From Ipomoea triloba (lineage: Eukaryota > Streptophyta > Magnoliopsida > Solanales > Convolvulaceae), in the NCBI RefSeq assembly GCF_003576645.1, contig NC_044916.1, positions 27,580,596 through 27,644,595 on the forward strand: 64,000 nucleotides of DNA, given 5' to 3'. The notes beneath the pieces were generated by a model that saw only the letters and a list, made by a program, of their open reading frames with translations, had not been told where the DNA came from and made no database searches. The translations under genes and the position numbers were made by a program. Shown here piece after piece: positions 34,268 through 46,808 of this stretch. Numbering within the stretch: position 1 is the first letter of the stretch; each line of letters begins with the position of its first letter.

Positions 34268-34864
34268 GTTATAAGGTGGACCATAGTCCACGTACAATGC
34301 ATTGTGGACTAATGGTCACAAACGCCGCCGTTTTATTAAGTAATAGAAACGGTTGCGGCGGAGCTCCGTAAAGGATACTACAGTTCATCTCAAAAGATAC
34401 TGCCTCACATTTGCTTTTATATTATCAAATGAAACTGTAGTTATATCGAAATGTAACTGTAGTTGTATTGAAAGGAAATTGCAGCATATATAAAACGAAA
34501 CTAAATAACAATTTCACATTTTGGGTGTATATTGTCCAATGAAACTGTAGTTATATTGAAATGATACTGTAGTTGTGTTGAAATGAACCTGCAGTGTATT
34601 ATAAAAGAAACTGTAGTTGTGTTGAAAGAAAACTGAATAATAGTTTCACATATTTGAGTGTATAATGTCGAATGAAACTGCAGTTATATCGAAAAGAAAC
34701 TGCAGTCGTGTTGAAATGTAACTGCAGTTGTGTTAAAATATAATGTAACTGCAGTATATAAACTGAAAGTGAATAACGCAGAACGGAGGCCGTTTCAGCC
34801 GTCTGTTTTCATTAATCAAAATGACGTCGTTTTGATGCATGGTCCACAATAAATTAAAATTTGC
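34268..34864. mobile_element. Foldback element, copy B of the GTGGACCATGGTCCAC family
   Basis: The left end is GTTATAAGGTGGACCATAGT, followed by cgccgccgtttt. The right end is aatgacgtcgttttgatgc then atggtccacaata and aaatttgcg, as in copy A. The interior is the same array of gaaactgtagttatatcg units as copy A, with rearrangements, so A and B are true copies of one element. Confidence 0.75.
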
Positions 34865-35292
34865 GAACTTTTTACTTTCCATCAAAAAGATTATATTCAC
34901 AATAATAATGTGTGGAAAAAAAAAAAGTAACAATGATATATGATATATGATGGAACTATATTCTTTTTTTAAAAACCGATCAAAGCATATAAATCGCACA
35001 ACAATAACATAAAGATTGAGAGAAAATATTATTGCTAAGATGAGAAAGTGATGATGTAATTAAATAATCATATTTATTGGACTTGGGAGACCTTATATTT
35101 CAACTTATTACTAGGAATACTAGCATATTCTCATGCAAACTAAGATATTGTCTTTAACGTTTCTTCCCATGCATCTTGAGTCAACTTATGCCACACCTTA
35201 GTTAGTTTCACTATATATTTCGGTCCATTGATGCGTTTATCCAACTGAACAACGATCTTGCCCCGAGTTTAGAAAAATATCCAAACATCAGG

Positions 35293-35336
<44 letters not shown>

Positions 35337-35562
35337 TACATAAAATATAAAATAATCGTACAATCTGTATCAAACTTTTTACACTGAATCTTATATTATT
35401 TGATATGATTTTATTTAATTAATTAACTTGTGATAAAAGTATAAAACAAACCGCTCTCTCTCTATGTGTGTGTGGTCTGAAACTCCTATGCGGTCGTGTG
35501 ACTGCATATTTGTCGTCGGATTGGAGTAATATAAAGGTGTCAATATAATCTTAGTGTTTAGG

Positions 35563-35601
<39 letters not shown>
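34865..35601. other. AT-rich spacer up to the assembly gap
   Basis: It contains AT microsatellites at about 35300-35330 and at 35568-35601, running into the gap. No gene is seen. Confidence 0.5.
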
Positions 35602-36500
35602 NNNNNNNNNNNNNNNNNNNNNNNNNNNNNNNNNNNNNNNNNNNNNNNNNNNNNNNNNNNNNNNNNNNNNNNNNNNNNNNNNNNNNNNNNNNNNNNNNNN
35701 NNNNNNNNNNNNNNNNNNNNNNNNNNNNNNNNNNNNNNNNNNNNNNNNNNNNNNNNNNNNNNNNNNNNNNNNNNNNNNNNNNNNNNNNNNNNNNNNNNNN
35801 NNNNNNNNNNNNNNNNNNNNNNNNNNNNNNNNNNNNNNNNNNNNNNNNNNNNNNNNNNNNNNNNNNNNNNNNNNNNNNNNNNNNNNNNNNNNNNNNNNNN
35901 NNNNNNNNNNNNNNNNNNNNNNNNNNNNNNNNNNNNNNNNNNNNNNNNNNNNNNNNNNNNNNNNNNNNNNNNNNNNNNNNNNNNNNNNNNNNNNNNNNNN
36001 NNNNNNNNNNNNNNNNNNNNNNNNNNNNNNNNNNNNNNNNNNNNNNNNNNNNNNNNNNNNNNNNNNNNNNNNNNNNNNNNNNNNNNNNNNNNNNNNNNNN
36101 NNNNNNNNNNNNNNNNNNNNNNNNNNNNNNNNNNNNNNNNNNNNNNNNNNNNNNNNNNNNNNNNNNNNNNNNNNNNNNNNNNNNNNNNNNNNNNNNNNNN
36201 NNNNNNNNNNNNNNNNNNNNNNNNNNNNNNNNNNNNNNNNNNNNNNNNNNNNNNNNNNNNNNNNNNNNNNNNNNNNNNNNNNNNNNNNNNNNNNNNNNNN
36301 NNNNNNNNNNNNNNNNNNNNNNNNNNNNNNNNNNNNNNNNNNNNNNNNNNNNNNNNNNNNNNNNNNNNNNNNNNNNNNNNNNNNNNNNNNNNNNNNNNNN
36401 NNNNNNNNNNNNNNNNNNNNNNNNNNNNNNNNNNNNNNNNNNNNNNNNNNNNNNNNNNNNNNNNNNNNNNNNNNNNNNNNNNNNNNNNNNNNNNNNNNNN
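35602..36500. other. Assembly gap (N)
   Basis: 899 unknown bases. It is bordered by an AT dinucleotide run on the left and a poly-G run on the right, both of which can stop sequencing or assembly. The true length is unknown. Confidence 0.98.
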
Positions 36501-37260
36501 GGGGGGGGGGGGTGGGGGGTGGGGATGGGGTCTGAAGCTCCTATGCGGTTGTGTGACGGCATATTTGTCGTCGAATTGGAGTAATATAAAGGTGGCAATA
36601 TAATCTTAGTGTTTAGGAAATTGCAATTCGCGTATGTTAAATGGAGGGTGTTATGGTAATTTTAGTATCTATATTACGTGAATTGAAATTGTGTATTTTA
36701 GTACATGGTGTGGTGCGTTTTAATACATGTTGTGGTACATTTTATTACGTATGTTGGTACATATAACTGTGGTGTAGAATGATGTGTTTTAATCCGTCCT
36801 CTAGTGCATTTTAATACGTAGAATGGTGTGTATTTTAACATATATTTTCTAATAAGTGTAATAGTGCATGTTTATAATCTGGGATGAGGATTTTCAATAA
36901 GTGGAATTGTGCACTTTAATACACGTTGTGGTGCATTTTAATACGTAGAATGGTGCATATTTTAACACATGCTTTTTAATATGTGTAATAGTGCAGTGTT
37001 TATAATCGGACATGAAGCAGTTGTGATGCATTTTAATACGTAGAATGATGCGTTTTATTATGTATGTTGATATAATAAATTTTAAGTGAATATGTGCATT
37101 TGGTTATAGTGTGGAATAGTGTGTTTTAATTTATACTCTGGTGCATTTTAGTACGTAGAATGATGTATATTTTAACACATATATATTGAGCGTTGATTTG
37201 CTAACTTGCTGTAATTTAATGGCTGCAAAATAGTCGTACGGCTGCACTTAAGGAGCAAGC
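36501..37260. mobile_element. TIR element D with internal minisatellite-like array
   Basis: The left end has tctgaagctcctatgcggtt; the right end, inverted, has ttcagatgcggcttgctcc. The inside (about 36690-37180) is an array of diverged units of about 35 bp with the core gtgcattttaatacgtagaa. The end motif is shared with element E (45888-46808). About 90 bp of the left part also occurs before the gap at 35478-35568. Confidence 0.5.
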
Positions 37261-38886
37261 CGCATCTGAATTCTACTATATATATATATTGATTTAGAAA
37301 CTTAAAATGGCAGAAGAAATTTCTAAGTTACGAAAGAAAAAAGTGATGGTGGGGCATGGGACAAAATTTTGGAAACTATCTTGCTTGGAGAAAATTTGTA
37401 CTATGATGGTGAAAGGTGATGATGAGTTATTGAGTTTGATAAGCCATTTTGATATATAAATGTTTAATTTAATCATAATATTTTACGATCCACCTAGCAA
37501 CTTTTAATTTCCACTTGCATTTACATATGATTCGGAAGAGTACAGTTCTACTACATGTGCTCCCAAATTTTACTCCATCACTTTTACTCCCTTTACTCCC
37601 TGATGTGGCAAATAAGGATTGGATACTTTTATCATGTGGGTCTCAAGATATGTGTCTACATCAAAAGTTTGTAAGAGAGTACAAGTTGAGAGTTTGAAAT
37701 GGGAGTCCATGTAGTATTTTCCGATTCGGAATTCAAGTGTAATTGTCTGAGAGAGAGAGTTCATATCAAATGAGAGGAACCATTATTAGGTTAGGGCATG
37801 AGGAGTTGAGGAATAATCACAAATCAAGTGGCTTAACTTGCAAACCTAGTACAAATAACAATTTTTATGATAAACTTATTTTTTACTTATAAAAAGTAAA
37901 ATTTTATCACCTCCAAAGCCTTTAGACTTTGTCCCAACAACAAAATAAATAGGTAAATTACGGTGACTCAACAATCATGTCAATTTTTTAAAATTTTATT
38001 TTATACATATATCCAAAGTAAATATTTGTTTATCTATCTTGTGAAGGAAATCTGAAACAATAAAACATTCCATTATACCTATGTATAATAAACTTGAAGC
38101 TAATAGGAGCCTTAGTTCTTAGGTTCTTTAATTTACACCTTACCATACTAGCTACCATAGCCAAATTTTATATTCCGCTTGCTTCATTATTGTTAATTTA
38201 CCATTTTAATGAATAATTTAATTAGATTTTAAAGGTTTCTCCATTACATTGATTAAAATGGTATATTTCATTATATTGATTTTTATTAATATTGGTATTG
38301 ATAATATCGAATACAAATTATATATCATATTTAGTTGTATCTTTGATTGACAAAAAAAATCTACTATCGTTCCCTTAAGAATGTTATGTTTAGTTATAAA
38401 CACTCTATCTGTCTCATTTTGTCTATCGTGTTTATTATTCATTGGTGCATGTGTCAAAATGGCTCCTTAACTATATTAAAATTATCAATTTGGTCTCGAA
38501 TTAACGGATGTTTAACGGCACAACAAACGAAAGATTAAATTTGCTAAGATTTTTAAAGTTGAAAGAATTTAATTGTTCAAAAAAATTAGTAAAAGACCAA
38601 ATCAATAATTTCGGAATAGTGAATGAAGAGTAATTAATTTTTTTTATTATAATTCTTTCTTCTTTTTTTTTTTTGAAGAGTTTTTTATTGTAATTCTAAG
38701 CTTTCAAAATCCGTGCAACTTTCGAGTTGACTTTGACTTAGAGAACAGGGGGAGAGAAAGAAAGCTGGATGTCAGTGGGGCGTGCGTAACAACACAAGCC
38801 GTGGTGTCTTAATCTCGCACACAGAAAAGATGATAGTATCCACTTTCCCCTGAAAATTGAGACTTGAGAGTAGTAAAAAGCAAGAG

Positions 38887-38933
<47 letters not shown>

Positions 38934-40591
38934 AACGAAATATATTGGGGCGAGGTGTCCACTTTTGCTTTCATTTTTAACAAGAAAGGAAAATTCTGGT
39001 ACCATGAAGTATAAACGCCGGTTCTAACAAAACTGGTAAAGCTCAGAGCTTTCTTTTTTAGCATGAAGTAGTGGTTAGTTGGATGATTGCAGAAAAAGAA
39101 AAAAAAAAAAAAGAAATACATAATGGCGGTGGCCTCTGTAGTTTCTTTTGGTTGGTTTGTGTGCACAAGTTGTTGTTGATAGATTTGTACATGTGGGTTT
39201 GGCCTCATTTGTCTACTTTGGATTGACTACCGGCCATCCTCAAAGTTGTTTCTTGAAGCAATTAAGGTGCAGATTGGAGGTGACATTTTAGGGTATAGTA
39301 GTGATTCTACATATGCCTGTCTTGATGTATGTGAAAAAGACGACTTGTTGTGTTGTACAAGGGTTAATGTAAGTAGCAAGTCTTGGGTTTTGTTGAGGTT
39401 TACAAGGAGAGTGACTTTTGGGTTGGTTGTCTATTGAAAATCAAGGAGGAATTGAAGCTAAGATGAAATTTAAAAAACATGGTTTTGAAGGGGAGTTTCT
39501 TTCATCTTTTCTTAGTTTCTAGATGCCTATGTTATTTTAATAACTGCAAGATTTGCGTTTGATGAAATGATTCTTTGGGTTACCTCAGATTTTGGTGTTT
39601 GCTGATGTATGATTTCGCCTTAAATAATGCATATATATAAATACATGGCTGTCCTGTCTATTTTATGATATTCTCTGATACTCATTTGGATTTTTTATAT
39701 TCCAGCTTTGCAAAAACTGTGGGGGAGATGCTTGCTGTCTACCGTTGTGGTGGTTTCTTCAACTGACAGCGAGATGCTGTTTTCCGTTGCAGCAGGTATA
39801 TATACATTTAAAAATATGATTATATATGCATATATGTTAAGCATGCTAGATTTACAAACATGTGAGTTCTTTATGAGGTGGAAACTTTGGAACTTTATAA
39901 CACTGATTGGAGATTTTGAAGTAATGAATCTTTAATGAAGCTTTTAGTAATATTGTTTATGCTGGAGAGAAATGGAATTAGAAGACATAGAGTACAGTCT
40001 AAGAGAGAGAGAGAGAGAGAACGGAATAAAGAAATGAGAAGGAGAGACGTGGGTGCAGTCAGATTGATGCTAGTGGATGTGTCTCTGGTTTTGAGAATAA
40101 TTTAGTGTTGAGAATCTGCTGGTTATGTCTCCTGGACTGACTAGGTTGCCCGGGGTCCATGGGCTTTGCCGTCGATCAAGGAAACAATTTCTTAGCTCTG
40201 GCTCTCTTCCCCGTTTAAGTGAATCATTTCTTTAAACATAAAATAACTGCACTTAACCATTTCTTCTATTTCTCCGATCCATTTCTCTACCTGTAAAACT
40301 GCCCCTGCCTTGGTTGCTGTCAAGATTCGGTCATACAAGGCATATATCCTTCCCATCTTGGAATCTTATTACCCTTCCCTTGAAGTTCAGAAATTTGGTC
40401 CCCACACCTTTGAGTCCTTCTATTTTCTGTTTTTGGGACTCTGCCCAGATTTTGGGGTTAGTTGTATTTGATCTTTTAGCCTGTCAGCCAATGAACACAG
40501 GGGTATTATTTCATTTTACAGTTATCAGTTGAGTGACATTGAAGTATAAGAGTTGAAGTTTCAAGGAGGAACAAATCTTGAAGTTGCCAAG
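37261..40591. other. Spacer and probable 5' region of the NPY-type gene
   Basis: A TA microsatellite lies at about 38890-38931. A pyrimidine-rich stretch before the ATG at 40592 and possible upstream leader exons between 39,200 and 40,580 are plausible but not provable without transcripts. No other gene is recognised. Confidence 0.4.
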
Positions 40592-43500
40592 ATGAAGTTC
40601 ATGAAACTTGGATCCAAGCCTGATTGCTTCCAATCAGAAGGGAACAACCTCAGGTAAGATGTTTTGCTAGCCTAGCCTTCTCAAAAGTTTATTACTAGCG
40701 GTCGTCATTGTTAGTATTGTGGTGGATTAATAGCAGTTTGTTTATCTGATTTTTTTTTTCTTTTACTATTTTAAATTTTCTGGGGTTCTGTTGATTTTGT
40801 GTGTAGTTTTATCCCTCTAATCCTTCCTTTTCCATTGAAACACAAATTCATCTTCAAATTTGAAGAGAGAATATGTGCTAGCTGAGTTCCGTCGGAAAGT
40901 GATATTGAAAAATGTGATCTATTCCTCTAAAATATCTTTGGTTGTTTGCATATTGTTTTTCATTGAGATCTCAGTGAATTTGATGGACTTCAAATTTTAA
41001 AATGGAATTTTGTAATACATTTGCTTATACTTATCTGTCGTGTTTTCTTCACGCGTAGACATGTAGTAATGTCGTTATTAAGCTGCTTATTAGTTCATTT
41101 TCCTTTAGTAAATTTCCGAAACTGAGAAGCTATCCTGCAGATATGTTGCTTCTGAGTTGGCATCCGACATCATCATTCATATTGGGGATGTGAAATTTTA
41201 CTTGCATAAGGTACGATGATAACTACATGTTTACTTTTAAATAGCGGTAAATGTTTTGTTTCAGCAGTTTTGCTTTGTTAGACTAGTGGAAGCATTAAAA
41301 AACTTAAAGCATCCTTCTGTTGTTATTTATTTTCATTTTCAATTTATCTTTGAGGGAACGGTGAATGAGAAGCCCTGCCAGTATTTAATAATATTGTGAA
41401 GATGTCTCTGCTCGGTTCTTTCAAAAGCACACATAAATTTAACAGTGGCTGTTTGAAATTACTTCCATTTATCCATTTGTTCATAGAGCCTATATCTTTT
41501 TTATTAAGAAGTTTAACCTGAATATGAGATAGGATTTAGTAGAACTAACAAGAACATCGATTACTAGTGCTAACATATAGTTCTGTGATTGTCTGAAATA
41601 GATATCTGCTATTTAGGGTGAGTATGAAGTTATGAACTAATTTTCCGAAGCATGCATTTAACAATCTTTATGCGAAGGAACCTTTTCCCGTTCCCCTTTT
41701 TGACCTGTCAATACTTCCCATCAGTTCAATTTTCGCGTTGAATACTTGATACTGATTGACTGCCCAAACTGGTGCTGCAGTTTCCTCTTCTGTCCAAGAG
41801 TGCTCATTTGCAAAAGCTGGTTACGAACTCAAATGAAGGAAATGGTGATGAAGTGCACATTCACGACATTCCCGGAGGGCACACTGCCTTTGAAACATGT
41901 GCCAAGTTCTGCTATGGTATGACCGTAACACTGAATGCTTACAATCTGATTGCAGCACGATGTGCTGCTGAGTATCTGGAAATGAATGAAAGTGTCGAGA
42001 AAGGAAACCTCATTTACAAGATTGATGTTTTCTTGAACTCGAGCATACTTAAAAGCTGGAAGGATTCGATAATAGTTCTTCAAACCACAAAATCTCACTT
42101 GCCTATGTGTGAGGAGTTGAAGTTGGTCGGCCATTGCGTTGAAGCTATAGCTTCCAGGGCATGTATTGATGTTTCCAAGGTGGATTGGTCCTATACATAT
42201 AACCGGAAAAAGATTCACGAGGAGAATGACATTGATCCCAACTTGCACGGTGCAAGAAGCCGGATGGTGCCAAAGGATTGGTGGGTTGAAGACTTGTCTG
42301 AACTTGAAGTAGTAGATACATATAAACGCGTTATTATGAGTATCAAGAACAAAGGGATTGTCTCTGATGAAGTCATCGGAGAAGCTCTGAAAGCTTATGC
42401 TTCGAGAAAGTTGCAAGGCTTTGGCAAGGGTCTCATCCAGAACAATGATGCTTCGAAATATAGCTCAATATTGGATACAGTTGTGTGGCTTCTGCCTGCT
42501 GAGAAAGGCAGCGTCTCTTGTGGTTTCTTACTCAAATTGTTGAAACTATCCATTTCACTTGATTTAGGAGAACATACCAAGGGGGAACTAGTCAAAAGAA
42601 TCGGACATCAACTGGAGGAGGCCTCTGTGAATGATCTTCTGATTCGAGCCTCAAATGGGGATACAACAAGCCTGTACGATGTCCACGTTGTCCAGCAAAT
42701 GCTGAAAGAGTTTATGTCGCGTGATCAAGACTCTGATGAAACTAGCGGTGAGATCAACCATGCTCAAAAGCCAGGCATTTTATCCGAAGCATCAAAACTG
42801 ATGGTGGCAAAGTTAGTAGATGGGTACCTTGCTGGGATTGCAGAAGACCCCAATCTGCCCTCGTCAACATTTGTTGGTTTGGCTGAGATGGTCTCAAGCT
42901 TTCCCCGCCCTTCTCACGATGGACTTTACCGTGCAATTGACATGTACCTCAAGGTGAGATTTCTTCACCCCCCACCCTTTTTCTTAAGATATATAATACA
43001 ATGCAAAATCCCAAAATAAATATTTTAACAATCAGTATCTAGTGGTCTAGTGGCACCCGGTTGCACCCCACATGGAGGCGATATTGGCTACTTGTGCTTC
43101 ATTTGGTTGAGAAAGTAACAATGAACAGATGAACAAAACAGATACTACATTGTAACAGAGTCAATAGTACTCAAAAAAAAAAAAAACAAAAACAAAAACA
43201 ATCAGTATCTAGTCTTTAAACATGCTATTGTGACTAATGAATGCTAGATTGAACATTTTCTGATGCATATATAATAAGTGGTATTGCTTTAGAGGCACCC
43301 TGGGATCAGCAAGAGCGAGCGGAAGAGAATATGCAGGCTGATGGACTGCAAAAAGCTCTCGGTAGAGGCCTGCATGCACGCTGTTCAGAACGAGAGACTC
43401 CCTATGCGAGTGATCGTACAGGTTCTGTTTTTCGAGCAAGTGAAGGCCAATGCAGCATCTTCTGGTTGCAGCACTCCCGATCTTCCCAGAGCCATCAAGG

Positions 43501-43871
43501 ACCTCAACAGCACCTCGTATGGGAGCTCAAGATCCGTGGCGACTAATCCAGAAGAAGACTGGGATGCAGTAGCCTCTGCGGACGAGCTTAAAGCTTTGAG
43601 AGGCGAGCTGGCTGCGCTTCGATTGGGGAATAGGAGTGCAGCGGAGAGAGTTAAGAGCAACAATAATAATAATAATGCTGACAAGGCGGCCATTAGTAAA
43701 GTGAAAGGCTTGCTAATGTCAAAAAGGATGTTCTCGAGAATGTGGTCAAGCAGCAGCAAAGGCGGACAGGGCGGGGAGAACAGCGGATCGGATTCATCGG
43801 ACAGCCTTGGCTCCACCATGGAAGAAGCAAAATCTTCACCTTTAAGAAAGGGTAGGCATTCAGTTTCTTAG
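40592..43871 (+). CDS. BTB/POZ-NPH3 domain protein, NPY clade
   Basis: Members of this clade (NAKED PINS IN YUC MUTANTS / MAB4) act with AGC kinases and PIN proteins in auxin-dependent organ formation. Four exons: 40592-40653, 41141-41210, 41781-42953 and 43293-43871, giving 627 residues with canonical borders. The start [19 protein letters not shown] is characteristic of the clade. The BTB/POZ domain spans about residues 25-125 ([34 protein letters not shown]). The NPH3 domain starts at about 210 ([13 protein letters not shown]) and reaches the conserved [29 protein letters not shown] near 450-484. The C-terminus is Ser/Asn-rich with basic patches ([12 protein letters not shown]). No damage is seen. 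A SINE sits in the last intron. Confidence 0.95.
43044..43196 (+). mobile_element. SINE inside the last intron of the NPY-type gene
   Basis: It reads ggtctagtggcacccggttg, then ggttgagaaagtaacaatg and a long A-rich tail with caaaaac units. A perfect 17-bp duplication (aacaatcagtatctagt) lies at 43027-43043 and 43197-43213. It has the same orientation as the gene. Confidence 0.95.
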
Positions 43872-44603
43872 CAGCATCAATGTGTACTTTCTTTGGGTGT
43901 TTTCTGGTTTTCCTTATTAAGAAATTAAACTAGTTTTTGTCTTTGTTTTCCAATCCATCAAAGAATGAAGGAAACAGATGAAATAGTTGTGAGTGATAAC
44001 CTTGTCTCTGTAGCCTGTAGGATGGATCATGGATGGCCTAAGCCTTTTGTGGAGCACAACTTTATGTATAGAGAGATCTAGTTTTAGCTCTTCTGCCTCA
44101 CTCTCAAATTACTATTATGAATTTTTCAATCTGGATCATCATTAACTTGTAAGGTAAATTACTAACATAAAATATATTTTTAATATATTAAATATTCATT
44201 TTAAATATATTGAACCTTCTTTTTTGAAGGTTCATTATTTGTGTAATAAAGGTTTATTATATACTATAATACTAAATAAAGAACCTTTAGGATATTAAAA
44301 ATAGGCATTTATTCATTATTCATATGAAAATATGACATGAACTCTCATTTCTTACTCTCAACTTCTACTCCTCACAAATATTGGATGTAGACACTTTTCT
44401 TGGGATACACGATGAAAATATCCTATATATGGTTGACACATCATGGAATAAAAGTGATGTAGTAGAATTTGGGAGTACATGTAGTAAAACCTTTATCCAT
44501 ATTGCATACTATAATGAGTGACGGAGACTAGTCAAGTCAAGATGAAAGTGTAATACTTATATTAAAAATATAGTATTAATGAAGAATAAAGTGTTTGTTA
44601 CTT
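43872..44603. other. 3' flank of the NPY-type gene
   Basis: This holds the 3' UTR and an AT-rich spacer. No further gene is seen. Confidence 0.5.
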
Positions 44604-44757
44604 GCTAATAACCTTGTGGTCTAGTGGCACCTAGTTGCACCCTCATGTGGAAGAGGGTGGGTTTGAGTCTCAATGGAGGCGTTGTTGTCTTTTTGTACTT
44701 CAATAGGTTGAGAAAGTAGTTATGAACAGATACTACATTGTAATTAGTAGTATTAAA
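44604..44757 (+). mobile_element. tRNA-related SINE with 16-bp target duplication
   Basis: It reads ccttgtggtctagtggcacc, gtgggtttgagtctca, then ttcaataggttgagaaagta and an A-rich tail. The flanks aaagtgtttgttactt at 44588-44603 and 44758-44773 match (the first bases overlap the tail). Confidence 0.9.
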
Positions 44758-44930
44758 AAAGTGTTTGTTACTTACAATGACGAGTGTAATACTTGTGAGA
44801 AAAAAAAAGTAATACTTTTAAATCAAAATATAAAAGATAAATTTTTTTGTATTACATTTTTTTATAAGTAACAAACACTTTATTCATAATTAGTATTATA
44901 ATTTTTCGTATATGTATTATATTTTCATAG

Positions 44931-45353
44931 GAATAAGAGTCAAATAGGTTATTAAACTGCATATCATAATGCAAATAGGCCACTAAATCTAAAAAAATTA
45001 CAATTAGATCCTTAAACTTACCAATTTCATACAATTTTTCTAATTTGCAGGTTTCTCAAATTTATTTTTTTAACTTAAAATAATTATTAAAAAGAAACAG
45101 AATGTCTCGGCCGAGTTTCTTCGTCTCCTGCCGACGTTCTGTTGTTTATTTATTTTTTTAAATTTTAAATAATTCTTTTAAAGTTTTTTTTTTAAAAATA
45201 ATTTCAATTTAAGGTGACCTGAAAAACTTGTTAATTTGACAAATTACATGAAATAAGTTAGTTTAGGGACTCAATTGCAATTTTTTTTTAGTTTAGTAGC
45301 CTAATAACATTATCGTATACAATCCAATGACTTATTTAACCTTTATTCCTATT
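44931..45353. mobile_element. Foldback MITE with long arms
   Basis: The ends are aggaataagagtcaaatagg on the left and, inverted, aggaataaaggttaaataag on the right. The arms of about 180 bp are imperfect inverted repeats with the shared block aggccactaaa/aggctactaaa. The centre (about 45100-45145) carries a small inverted pair around acagaatgtc and gacgttctgt. Confidence 0.65.
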
Positions 45354-45887
45354 TTCTTATCCGACCCATCTCACAGATATCAATTTTTGTCCAGTATAAT
45401 TTGCCAGAATTCCTGATTTGGGCCAGGGTTGTCTTGCTGTGGATAGGCTTTTGAAGAAACTCGGATCGAAAACCCTATTTGGAAATACTTGAACAAACAA
45501 AAATTCTAAATACTGACATCAACTTTGCAGAATATCATATTTCGAATGGGTTTCTACAACACACTTCCAGGCCAAACTAGAAAATTAAATTTCCAACATT
45601 TTGAAACGGGGTAAGCAAATAAATAGATAAATGGAAACGTGATCTTTTGGAATATACAATAATCTCTATTTCAACAATAATATATATAGTATAGGCAGAG
45701 AAAACAAATAAGCTGAATCAAGAAACAAGCCTAGAATACATCGTCCAACATTTTGGGTGTTTCTCCGCTTAAATAATAGGGGCTTGTGGCCTTTGGTAAC
45801 AAGTAGGGATAACAACAAAATATATATAATCACTAATAAAATGTTATCATATATATTAGCCCGGCTATATATATATATATATATAAG

Positions 45888-46380
45888 GGTTCAGGTGCGA
45901 GGAAGGATTCCCGTGCGATTGGGCGGTTACGCACCTTAAACATTACAATAGCGCACCTTAAGTACACAAATCACGCACATTAATTAAGTACACAAACAAA
46001 GCACCTTAGAAACACAAACCACGTGCACCTAAAGTTTTAGGCCGACACACCTTAAGTACACAAATCACACACCTTAAAAATACAAACCACGCACCTAAGG
46101 TTTTAAAATTGCGCACGTTAAGTTTCAACAACTCACACACCTTAAGCATACAAATCACGCACCTTAAGGAAAACCACACACCTTAAGCTTTATGTTCACT
46201 CACCTTACATTTCAACACCGACGCACCTTAAGGAAAACCACACACCTTAAGCTTTATGTTCACTCACCTTACATTTCAACACCGACGCACCTTAAGCATA
46301 CCAACCACGCAACTTAAGAAAGAAAAACACGCACTTTAAGAAGAAAAATTATGCACCTAAAGTAACCGTAAGAAAAACTA
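45888..46380. repeat. Minisatellite-like array of gcaccttaag units (element E, left part)
   Basis: It begins ggttcaggtgcgaggaagg and continues as an array of diverged units of about 25 bp with the core cacgcaccttaagtacac. One block of about 63 bp (from about 46155) is repeated immediately as a nearly perfect copy. No coding capacity. Confidence 0.75.
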
Positions 46381-46440
46381 CATTGTAACAGAGTCAATAG
46401 TACTATATATATTTAGAGAGAGAGAGAGAGAGAGAATAGA

Positions 46441-46801
46441 GTTCAAATGTGATCGCGAGTGCCTTAACATGCAGTAAGTGCGGTTGCACCATTAGGTATG
46501 CAAATATGTACCACACAATGTTAGAAAATGCACAACATAAATATGCACCATTAGGTACGCATCACCCAAAAATACACCATTAGGTATATGCATAAAAGCA
46601 GCATACAGTGTTCGAACATACACAATTAGGTGTGGGGAGTTATGGTGCATTATTTTTGGTGTGCTGTGTGTTTTTTTGGTGTATTTGTGCTTTTTCATTG
46701 TTGTGTATTTTCCTAACACTATTGGCGCATTTTGTTAACACTAGTGGTGTATATTTCAAGCGGCCGCACCGACCACATGAGAAGAAGCGACCGCATTTGA
46801 G
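46441..46801. mobile_element. TIR element E2
   Basis: The left end ttcaaatgtgatcgcgagtg, followed by gtgcggttgcacc, pairs with the inverted right end ctcaaatgcggtcgcttctt, followed by gtgcggccgc. The interior also pairs loosely (accattaggta units left, ggtgtatt units right). A poly-G run lies just outside, at about 46827-46838. Confidence 0.6.
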
Positions 46802-46808
46802 CATACTT

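Noticed and set aside
35554..36603. Long ORFs on both strands across the N run
   Set aside because: They consist almost entirely of unknown bases (X), so they are not genes.
38738..39208. Minus-strand ORFs with Tyr/Ile repeats
   Set aside because: Produced by the TA microsatellite at about 38890-38931; no family similarity.
41829..42416. 195-codon minus-strand ORF
   Set aside because: Antisense shadow of exon 3 of the BTB/NPH3 gene.
43385..43819. 144-codon minus-strand Leu/Ser-rich ORF
   Set aside because: Antisense of the Ser/Asn-rich C-terminus of the BTB/NPH3 gene.
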